Assembly (NCBI GenBank): GCA_030601605.1
Contig: JAUVTI010000020.1
Location: 1 to 19,160 of the forward strand
Length of the DNA stretch: 19,160 nt
Source: Gemmatimonadales bacterium
GTDB lineage: Bacteria > Gemmatimonadota > Gemmatimonadetes > Gemmatimonadales > GWC2-71-9
Reading direction: 5' to 3'
The position numbers and the translations under genes are program-made. This document shows, piece by piece, positions 7,725-14,590 of this stretch. The stretch's first letter is position 1. Each line of letters opens with the position of its first letter. The notes beneath the pieces are model-generated. The model worked only from the letters and a program-made list of their open reading frames with translations, had not been told where the DNA came from and did not search any database.

Positions 7725-8411
7725 TTGAAGCGCGCGAAGAAGAAGGCGCCGGCCAGGAAGGCAAAGCGCGCCGGAGTGAAGGATGCGCCGGAGCGCATCC
7801 TGCCCATCATCAGCGCTCTCGAGGAGCAGTACCCCGAGGCCCGGTGCGCGCTGGAGCACCGCAGCCCTCTCGAGCTCCTCGTCGCGACCATTCTCAGTGC
7901 GCAGTGTACCGACGTGCGCGTGAACATCGTGACGCAGGACCTGTTCCCCAAGTACCACACGGCGGAGGACTACGCCAACGCGGACCCCGAGGTGTTCGAG
8001 CAGGAGATCAGGTCCACGGGGTTCTTCCGCAACAAGACGAAGTCGATTCTGGGAATGGCGCAGGGCCTCGTGGAGCGTCATGGCGGCAAAGTCCCCTCCA
8101 CGATGGAGGAGCTCACCGCGCTGCCCGGTGTGGGCCGCAAGACTGCGAACGTGGTGCTGGGGAATGCATTCGGGATCGACGAGGGTGTCGTGGTGGACAC
8201 CCACGTCAAGCGGATATCGAACCGGCTCGCCCTGACGACCAACAGTGATCCGGAGAAGATCGAGCAGGATCTGATGCAGCTCGTGCCGTGCTCGAAGTGG
8301 ACCCTGTTCGCGCACCTCCTGATACACCACGGACGGCAGATCTGCCCGGCACGCGCGCCCAAGTGCGAGATCTGCCCGATCCGTGACCTGTGCCCGTCGG
8401 CGGAGAGTTGA
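7725..8411 (+). CDS. nth: Endonuclease III (DNA glycosylase/AP lyase)
   Basis: A bifunctional base-excision repair glycosylase that removes oxidised pyrimidines and nicks AP sites. The helix-hairpin-helix LPGVGRKTANVVLG carries the catalytic lysine K139, and the catalytic aspartate is D158 in VVVDTHVKR. The C-terminus binds a 4Fe-4S cluster through the exact C-x6-C-x2-C-x5-C pattern (CPARAPKCEICPIRDLC). The proposed TTG start has AAGGAG 4 nt upstream and gives 228 residues, with a lysine/arginine-rich tail (KRAKKKAPARKAKR) absent from the 211-residue E. coli enzyme. An in-frame GTG at 7776 would remove that tail. The loop between K139 and D158 is one residue longer than in E. coli. It lies in the tightly packed plus-strand gene series. 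Confidence 0.97.
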   Translation: MKRAKKKAPARKAKRAGVKDAPERILPIISALEEQYPEARCALEHRSPLELLVATILSAQCTDVRVNIVTQDLFPKYHTAEDYANADPEVFEQEIRSTGFFRNKTKSILGMAQGLVERHGGKVPSTMEELTALPGVGRKTANVVLGNAFGIDEGVVVDTHVKRISNRLALTTNSDPEKIEQDLMQLVPCSKWTLFAHLLIHHGRQICPARAPKCEICPIRDLCPSAES

Positions 8412-8421
8412 GCGCCATCAG

Positions 8422-10530
8422 ATGACCTCCCGACTCGCGGATCAGCAATCCTCCTACCTTCGCTCCGCCAAGGACCAGCCGGTCGACTGGCACCCATGGG
8501 GGCCGGAGGCGTTCGAGCTGGCGCGCGCTGAGGGGAAGCCCGTGCTGCTCGATATCGGCGCGGTATGGTGCCACTGGTGCCACGTGATGGACCACGAGTC
8601 GTACGAGGACCCGGCGATCGCCGAGCTCCTCAATCGGGACTGGATCTGCATCAAGGTGGACCGCGACGAGCGGCCTGACGTGGACGTCCGCTACCAGCGA
8701 GCGGTGCAGGCGCTCACCGGACAGGGCGGTTGGCCCCTCACCGCGTTTCTCACTCCCGAAGGCCGGGTCTTCTTCGGCGGCACCTACTTCCCACCGGACA
8801 ACAAGCACGGCCGGCCGGGATTCCGCGCGGTGCTCTCCGAGCTCGCTCGCTTGTTCCGGGAGAACCCCGAGCGCGTCGCGCAGCAGGTGCGGCAGATCAG
8901 CGAGCATCTGAGCTCTGACACCCAGCCGACACAGTCCGCGGCACTGTCACCCGACATGCTCGCCCGCGCGGCCGACGCCATGGCCGGCCCATTCGACTTT
9001 CGCCACGGCGGCTTCGGAACCCAGCCAAAGTTCCCGCATCCCGGGGCGCTGGATTCCCTGCTCGCGCGCTGGTTCGACTCCGGGGAGTCATGGTCCGCCG
9101 AGATCGTGCACCGTACCCTGAGTGCAATGGCCCGCGGTGGCATTCGCGATCACGTGGGTGGTGGCTTTCACCGCTATTCCGTGGACGCGCGCTGGATCGT
9201 GCCGCACTTCGAGAAGATGTCCTACGACAACTCCGAGCTGCTCAGCGCATACGTTCACGCCGCTACCGCGCCGCCCTTGCCGGTCGACGGCGGATCGGCG
9301 GGAGACGCTCGGGGACCCGAGCTGTACCGGGAGGTCGTGGAGGGGATCGCGCGCTGGGTTGATGAGGTCATGTCCGACCCGTCGGGCGGCTACTACGCGT
9401 CCCAGGATGCCGATGTCGGGCCCAATGACGACGGCGACTACTTCACCTGGACGCCTGACGAGGCGCGCGCGGCCACCGACGCGGAGGAGTTCGCCGTGCT
9501 CTCCCGGCGCTACGACATCGAAGAGGCCGGCGAGATGCACCACAACCCGAAGAAGAACGTGCTGTGGCTCAAGCAGTCGCCGTCGGATATCGCCGCAGCG
9601 CTGGGCAAGGGCGAGGCCTCCGTCGAGCGGCTCCTCGCCTCGGGGCTCGCCAAGCTGGCGCACGCCCGTGCCGAGCGGCCGCGGCCGTTCGTGGACACCA
9701 CGCTGTACACCGGGTGGAACGGCCTCATGGCCTCGGCGATGCTGAGCGCGTCGGCGCTCCTCGACCGACCCGACCTGGAGAAGCACGCCGTGCTGACCCT
9801 GGAGCGCCTGTTCGATGAGGCGGCGGAACCCGACCTCGCCGGCGGCATGCGTCACGCGCCGGGCAGCAAGGTGTCGGGCATCCTGGACGACCAGGTGATG
9901 GTGGCCCAGGCGGCCATCGACGCATTCGAGGCCACAGGAGACGGGAAGTGGCTCGATCGGGCCGAGCAGCTCATGGCACAGGTGATGAGCGACTACGGCG
10001 CGGACGACGGCGGGTTGCTCGACACGGTACCCGGCCGCGGCGGCGAGGGCTTCCTCGACCAGGAGATCAAGCCGATCCAGGACTCCCCCACGCCCTCGGG
10101 AAACGGGGTGGCCGGCATCGTGCTCTCACGCCTCTTCGAGCACACGGGCCGCAACGAGTGGCGGACATACCGCGACGAGCTGCTGGAGAACTTCGCGGGT
10201 GAGGCATTGCGGCTCGGGATTTTTGCGGCCGCGTTGCTGCGCGCCGTGGATTGGGCGGTGATGCCGGCCGTTCATGTGGTCGTGGTGGGCGAGGACGACG
10301 ACGCCACACGGGAGCTGCGCCGCGTCGCGCGCAACACCTACCGTCCCCGCAAGGTGCTGCGTTGGCTGCGGCCGGGCGACACCGCCGAGGGACTGCCCGA
10401 AGCTGTGCGGGCAATGGTGGACGGACAGGCCCCCCGAGCCTACGTGTGCGCCGGGACGCAGTGCGCGGCACCCGTCAGCACGGCGGCCGAATTGGCCGAG
10501 ACACTCCGAACTTTCGCGGTGACCCGATGA
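8422..10530 (+). CDS. DUF255 / thioredoxin-domain protein (YyaL / SPATA20 family)
   Basis: A 702-residue cytoplasmic protein of the YyaL/SPATA20 family. The N-terminal thioredoxin-like domain (about 1-165) contains the family hallmark WCHWCHVM with C50 and C53, followed by DRDERPDVD and GGWPLTAFLTPEG. The remainder resembles the (alpha/alpha)6 barrel of N-acylglucosamine 2-epimerases and glycosidases, with motifs FRHGGFGTQPKFPHP, GGIRDHVGGGFHRYSVDARWIVPHFEKM, YYASQDAD and YTGWNGLMASAM. The biochemical function of the family is not firmly established; redox or sugar-related roles have been suggested. ATG 8422 starts 10 nt after the nth stop and matches the usual family N-terminus (SSYL-x-QH-like, here SSYLRSAKDQPVDWHPW). 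The open frame extends upstream to 8383 inside nth. Its stop overlaps the next start as ATGA. Confidence 0.92.
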   Translation: MTSRLADQQSSYLRSAKDQPVDWHPWGPEAFELARAEGKPVLLDIGAVWCHWCHVMDHESYEDPAIAELLNRDWICIKVDRDERPDVDVRYQRAVQALTGQGGWPLTAFLTPEGRVFFGGTYFPPDNKHGRPGFRAVLSELARLFRENPERVAQQVRQISEHLSSDTQPTQSAALSPDMLARAADAMAGPFDFRHGGFGTQPKFPHPGALDSLLARWFDSGESWSAEIVHRTLSAMARGGIRDHVGGGFHRYSVDARWIVPHFEKMSYDNSELLSAYVHAATAPPLPVDGGSAGDARGPELYREVVEGIARWVDEVMSDPSGGYYASQDADVGPNDDGDYFTWTPDEARAATDAEEFAVLSRRYDIEEAGEMHHNPKKNVLWLKQSPSDIAAALGKGEASVERLLASGLAKLAHARAERPRPFVDTTLYTGWNGLMASAMLSASALLDRPDLEKHAVLTLERLFDEAAEPDLAGGMRHAPGSKVSGILDDQVMVAQAAIDAFEATGDGKWLDRAEQLMAQVMSDYGADDGGLLDTVPGRGGEGFLDQEIKPIQDSPTPSGNGVAGIVLSRLFEHTGRNEWRTYRDELLENFAGEALRLGIFAAALLRAVDWAVMPAVHVVVVGEDDDATRELRRVARNTYRPRKVLRWLRPGDTAEGLPEAVRAMVDGQAPRAYVCAGTQCAAPVSTAAELAETLRTFAVTR

Positions 10531-10952
10531 AGATCGACCTCGCCGTAGCGTGCGACCATGCGATCATTGACCGGTTCGGGAAGCTCTCCGTCATAGGGAT
10601 CTTCTCCCACATCTTGGTGGGCAGGTTCCCGGCCGTGCACCCGCGGCTCCATCTCGTGTTGCACCTCAAGGGGAGGCGAACCGAGATCGGCCAGCACAAC
10701 GTGCGCATTCGGCTGGTCAGCGAGCGCGGTGACGAAGTCATCAAGGGAGAAGGAACGGTGAACATCGGTGAGCCGCCGGCCGGCGTCCTGGACATCGCAG
10801 CCGGATGCATACTCGTGTTCGACGTTCCGTTCCAAAGCGCCGGGACGTACCGCTTCGAGATCGAGGTGGACGAGGACCTGCGAACCGAGATCCCGATCAC
10901 CGTGGCGCAGGGGCCTGGTTCACCCGTGCCTGCATCTGACGAAGGGCAGTGA
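10527..10952 (+). CDS. Small conserved protein, DUF6941-like
   Basis: A 141-residue soluble protein. The N-terminus (MKIDLAVACDHAIIDRFGKLSVIGIFSHI, then FPAVHPRLHLVLHL) matches what I remember of the DUF6941 family, predicted all-beta proteins beginning with a CD motif and a GKLSxxGxF segment. The rest alternates beta-strand-like stretches (VRIRLVSERGDEVIKGEGTVNI, ILVFDVPFQSAGTYRFEIEVDED), consistent with a beta-sandwich. No signal peptide, membrane segment or catalytic motif is seen. It is joined to both neighbours by 4-nt overlaps (ATGA at 10527 and GTGA at 10949), so its translation is coupled to the DUF255 and glycosyltransferase genes. Function is unknown and the family assignment is from memory. 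Confidence 0.8.
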   Translation: MKIDLAVACDHAIIDRFGKLSVIGIFSHILVGRFPAVHPRLHLVLHLKGRRTEIGQHNVRIRLVSERGDEVIKGEGTVNIGEPPAGVLDIAAGCILVFDVPFQSAGTYRFEIEVDEDLRTEIPITVAQGPGSPVPASDEGQ

Positions 10953-12730
10953 TCGCCCGCAGTACGGCCGGGCTCCTGGCGTGCGCAGCCATCGTGCTGG
11001 CAGGGCTCGCCTTCGACCTGGGGGGATATCCGCTGCTCGATCCGGACGAGGGGCGCAACGCGGAAGTTGCCCGGGAGATGGCGGCCACCAACGACTACGT
11101 GCTGCCGCGCCTGAACGGCCTGCCCTACCTCGACAAGCCCGTGCTGTACTTCGCGGCCGGTGCGGCCGTTGTCGAGGTGCTGGGACCGACCGAGCTGGCG
11201 GTGCGGGTTCCCTCGCTGCTGTTCACCCTCGCCACACTGCTCGTGGTCGCCTGGTTCGCCGCCCGGCTCTGGGGGCGCGCTGCCGCCTGGACGGCCGCGA
11301 TCGCCACGGCGGCCACTCCGTTCACTCTCGCCTACGCTCACACCGTGATCTTCGACAGCGCGCTCACGTTCTTCGTGGTGTCGGCGCTGGTGGGGTTCTT
11401 CATGGCGACGGAAGGTCGGCGCCCATCCGCCGCGGTCTGGTGCGCCGCGGCCTGGGTCGCTGTCGCGTTGGGCGTTCTCACCAAGGGGCCCATCGCACTG
11501 GCGGTGCCGCTCATGGTGGTGGTCCCGTACGCAGCCTGGCGGCACCGGCTGCGTGCCCTGTTCGATCCGGTGGGGGTGCTGCTCTTCCCCGCGCTCGTGC
11601 TTCCCTGGGTCCTTGCCGTCTCGCAGGACGTTCCCGACTTTCTCGGCTACGCGCTCGTCACGGAGACCGCGCGGCGGCTCACCACTGACGAGCTGGGGCG
11701 AACCGGTCCCATCTGGTACTTCCTGGCGATCTTCCCGGCCGCCGCTCTACCCTGGTCCATCGTTCTCGTCGCGGGATGGCTCGAGCGGAGGCGCGCCCGG
11801 GACCGGCGGGCAGCAGCCGCTTCGCCGGCCGGAACCGACAGACGGCTCGTTTTCCTGGCGCTGTGGATACTCGTACCGCTCCTGTTCTTCTCGCTCTCGC
11901 AGTCCAAGCGTCCCCAGTACGTGCTTCCCCTGGTTCCGGCCGCCGGCCTCCTGGTGGCGGCGCTGTGGCACGGCGTACGCGGGCGGCTGCCGGGCGCGCG
12001 CGCCGGTGCAGCCGGGCTGCTGCTGATCGGGGTCGGACTGCTGATCGCGGGGAAGTCCATACCGGGTCTGGTGCCCGCGACCCCGGCGGTCGCACAGGCC
12101 ATCCCCGGTACGGCGCTGGCGCTGGGGCTCGTCTGCATTGCAGCCGGTATCGCCGGCTGGGTCGCCGCGTCGCGCCGCGAGGTCGCGCTGATCGCCCTGT
12201 GCCTCCCGGTCGCGGCGATTCCCTTCGTGAGCCGCGGCTTGATGGACGCAATCGGAGACGATCGCTCCGCCGCCGCGCTGGCTGAGGCGGTGAACCGGGT
12301 GGCCGGACCGCAGACGCAGGTGGTGGGCGTGCACGCCTTCCCTCTGAGCCTCCCCTTCTACCTGCGTCGCACGATCGTGCTATCCACCGCCGATGGCTCC
12401 GAGCTCACGAGCAACTACCTGCTCGAGCACTACCGCGAGTGGCGTGGCACGCCCGGGACGCCGCTGCGCCATCCAGACTGGTGGCTCGAGGCGCTGGCGT
12501 CGTGCGAGCGCCCACGCGTGTTCGTGGCCCGCGCCGACGACGACGCGACCCTGCAGACGCTGGCCCGCGAACTGCCTCTGCTGGCCCACACCCGGAAGTA
12601 CGTGGCCTACGGACCCTGCGCCGAAGCGCTGCTGGCCGCGGCGCCGCTCGTTGCCACGCAGCGCGCTGCGCCGTACCATCCAGGTGCCGACGATGAGCGA
12701 GAAGAGGGAGAGGGGGAAGCAGACGGCTGA
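10949..12730 (+). CDS. Glycosyltransferase family 39 / ArnT-like membrane protein
   Basis: A 593-residue integral membrane GT-C glycosyltransferase of the ArnT/PMT type, which transfers sugars from polyprenyl-phosphate donors on the outer face of the inner membrane. The first periplasmic loop carries the acidic signature LLDPDEGRNAEVAREM with D31, D33 and E34, as in ArnT (DETRYAEISREM), followed by LNGLPYLDKPVLYF. About eleven or twelve hydrophobic segments fill residues 7-425, including the LTKGPIAL and QSKRPQYVLPLVPA regions typical of GT39. The last 170 residues form a soluble domain. The acceptor (lipid A, protein or other) cannot be told. The GTG start overlaps the previous stop. The 3' end overlaps cytochrome b by 38 nt and encodes an acidic, probably dispensable tail (DDEREEGEGEADG). 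Confidence 0.9.
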   Translation: MIARSTAGLLACAAIVLAGLAFDLGGYPLLDPDEGRNAEVAREMAATNDYVLPRLNGLPYLDKPVLYFAAGAAVVEVLGPTELAVRVPSLLFTLATLLVVAWFAARLWGRAAAWTAAIATAATPFTLAYAHTVIFDSALTFFVVSALVGFFMATEGRRPSAAVWCAAAWVAVALGVLTKGPIALAVPLMVVVPYAAWRHRLRALFDPVGVLLFPALVLPWVLAVSQDVPDFLGYALVTETARRLTTDELGRTGPIWYFLAIFPAAALPWSIVLVAGWLERRRARDRRAAAASPAGTDRRLVFLALWILVPLLFFSLSQSKRPQYVLPLVPAAGLLVAALWHGVRGRLPGARAGAAGLLLIGVGLLIAGKSIPGLVPATPAVAQAIPGTALALGLVCIAAGIAGWVAASRREVALIALCLPVAAIPFVSRGLMDAIGDDRSAAALAEAVNRVAGPQTQVVGVHAFPLSLPFYLRRTIVLSTADGSELTSNYLLEHYREWRGTPGTPLRHPDWWLEALASCERPRVFVARADDDATLQTLARELPLLAHTRKYVAYGPCAEALLAAAPLVATQRAAPYHPGADDEREEGEGEADG

Positions 12731-14120
12731 GGCCGAGCCGGCGGAGAGCGGAGAGCGCCAGGGCGTTCTCAGCGGCGTGTGGCATTCCATCTTCCGCGGA
12801 CCTCTCGTTCCCCGTAGTGACCGCGACCGGAAGTTGATAGTCGTCCAGAACTTCCTGCTGCACTTCCGGCCTGTACGACTTCCCGAAAGATCGCTGCGCT
12901 ACACGCATACCTGGGGATTGGGCGGCATGTCGCTCGTGCTCGTGCTGCTGCTCGTGGCGACGGGCGTGCTCATGATGTTCGTGTACCAACCCTCGCCGGA
13001 GGAGGCCTACGGCTCGATTCTCGCCATGCGGGACGAGGTCCTCTTCGGGAAGCTGGTGCGCAACGTACACCACTGGAGCGCAAACTTCCTCGTCATCGTG
13101 GCGCTCCTGCACCTCCTGCGCGTCTATTTCACCGGAGCGTTCCACACGCCGCGCCAGTTCAACTGGATCATCGGCGTCACACTGCTGCTGTGTATTCTGG
13201 CGTCCAACTTCACCGGCTACCTGCTCCCGTGGGACCAGCTCTCCTACTGGGCGATCACGATCAGCACGAGCATGATCGGCTACGTTCCGCTCGCCGGGGA
13301 GTGGCTCCAGGGCGTCGTGCGCGGCGGAACCGATATCGGATCGGCGACGCTCATCACCTTCTACACGCTGCACACGACGGTCGTACCCGTAACCATCGTC
13401 GTGCTCATGGCATTCCACTTCTGGCGCGTGCGAAAGGCGCGCGGCGTGATAGTACCGCGCGGTCCCGACGAGGAGCCGGAGGAGTATCCCGAGCGCGTTC
13501 TCGCCCTGCCCAATCTGCTCCTGCGCGAGCTCGCGGTAGCTCTGGCGCTAGTCGCGTTCGTCCTCGTCTTCTCGGTCGTGTTCAACGCTCCGCTGGGGAA
13601 CGAGGCGAACCCGGGAATGAGCCCCAATCCGGCCAAGGCGCCGTGGTATTTCATGGGAATCCAGGAGCTGCTGCTGCACTTCCACCCGTTCTTCGCGGTC
13701 GTGCTGATTCCCCTGCTGATCGCGGGTGCGCTGCTGGCGATCCCCTACCTGCGGTACGACAGCGATGCCTCCGGCGTCCTGCTGCTGTCGCACAGGGGAC
13801 GGCGGATGGCGGCGATAGCCGCGGTCACGGCCGTGGTGGTTACACCTGTCTTGATCGTACTCGATGAGTTCTGGTTCGACGCGGGCGCGTGGCTGCCCGG
13901 GATGCCGTCGGTCGTGAGCAACGGCCTGCTGCCGACGGTCGTGTTGGCGGCAGCGCTGGCCGGATTCTACGTCGCACTCAAGCGGCGCTACGCCGCCTCG
14001 AACAATGAGGCGATCCAGGCCTCGTTCGTCCTCCTGCTCACGGCCCTGGCGGTGCTGACCGCGACCGGCGTGTGGCTGCGCGGACCGGGCATGGCTCTCG
14101 TGTGGCCGTGGATCTCATGA
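12693..14120 (+). CDS. Cytochrome b, fused b6-plus-subunit-IV type, of a bc complex
   Basis: A 475-residue quinol-oxidising cytochrome b with N- and C-terminal halves fused. Haem ligands are H126 and H140 (HHWSANFLVIVALLH) and H227 and H242 (HTTVVPVTIVVLMAFH). The 15-residue step of the second pair is the b6f-type spacing (bc1 uses 14), and surrounding motifs (FTGYLLPWDQLSYWA, RVYFTGAF) are b6-like. The cysteine that binds haem cn in b6 is replaced by glycine (G75 in TWGLGG). The quinol-site PEWY is APWY (316-319, KAPWYFMGIQELL). Further hydrophobic segments follow to the C-terminus at GPGMALVWPW. The first 50 residues are hydrophilic. ATG 12693 is supported by AGGTG 6 nt upstream, inside the glycosyltransferase gene. 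It is coupled to the Rieske gene by ATGA. Confidence 0.95.
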   Translation: MSEKRERGKQTAEAEPAESGERQGVLSGVWHSIFRGPLVPRSDRDRKLIVVQNFLLHFRPVRLPERSLRYTHTWGLGGMSLVLVLLLVATGVLMMFVYQPSPEEAYGSILAMRDEVLFGKLVRNVHHWSANFLVIVALLHLLRVYFTGAFHTPRQFNWIIGVTLLLCILASNFTGYLLPWDQLSYWAITISTSMIGYVPLAGEWLQGVVRGGTDIGSATLITFYTLHTTVVPVTIVVLMAFHFWRVRKARGVIVPRGPDEEPEEYPERVLALPNLLLRELAVALALVAFVLVFSVVFNAPLGNEANPGMSPNPAKAPWYFMGIQELLLHFHPFFAVVLIPLLIAGALLAIPYLRYDSDASGVLLLSHRGRRMAAIAAVTAVVVTPVLIVLDEFWFDAGAWLPGMPSVVSNGLLPTVVLAAALAGFYVALKRRYAASNNEAIQASFVLLLTALAVLTATGVWLRGPGMALVWPWIS

Positions 14121-14590
14121 CGGGTTCACGACGGGGCTTCGTGTGGAAGATCTGGCTCGGGCTGGGAGGTGTGGCGCTGGCCGAGTACGTGTGGATCGCC
14201 GCCGACTTCCTGCGGCCGCGGGCGCGGGCCCGGGCGAGCAACGGAGCCATCGTCGTGGCCGGGCCGGTCGAGCGGTTCGAGCCCGGCTCGGTGACGGCAT
14301 TCCCTGCCGGCAAGTTCTACCTCGTGCGCCTCGAAGACGGGGGCTTCATCGCTCTCTATCGTGAGTGCACCCACCTCGGCTGCACGGTCCCGTGGCTCGA
14401 TGACGAGGGACGCTTCGTCTGCCCCTGCCACGCGTCGGCCTACGACATCCGCGGCAACGTACTGAACCCGCCCGCCCCACGGGCGCTGGATCTGTTTCCC
14501 GTGCGGATCGAGAACGGGATCGTCAAGGTGGATACGCGCCGCGCGGTGAAGCGTCAGACATTCGAGGCCGCCCAGGTGACCTACGCGTGA
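14117..14590 (+). CDS. Rieske 2Fe-2S iron-sulfur protein of the bc complex
   Basis: A 157-residue Rieske protein. C84 and H86 (CTHLGC) with C102 and H105 (CPCHAS) ligate the 2Fe-2S cluster, and C89 and C104 would form the disulfide found in high-potential Rieske proteins. The cluster domain occupies about 47-150. The N-terminus, SRRGFVWK followed by one hydrophobic helix (about 11-30), resembles an uncleaved Tat signal anchor, the usual export route for Rieske subunits. The protein takes electrons from quinol at the cytochrome b Qo site. ATG 14117 overlaps the cytochrome b stop (ATGA), and its own stop overlaps the multihaem cytochrome start (GTGA). An in-frame start at 14072 lies within the cytochrome b gene and is unlikely. 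No linked c1 or cytochrome f gene exists. Confidence 0.95.
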   Translation: MTGSRRGFVWKIWLGLGGVALAEYVWIAADFLRPRARARASNGAIVVAGPVERFEPGSVTAFPAGKFYLVRLEDGGFIALYRECTHLGCTVPWLDDEGRFVCPCHASAYDIRGNVLNPPAPRALDLFPVRIENGIVKVDTRRAVKRQTFEAAQVTYA

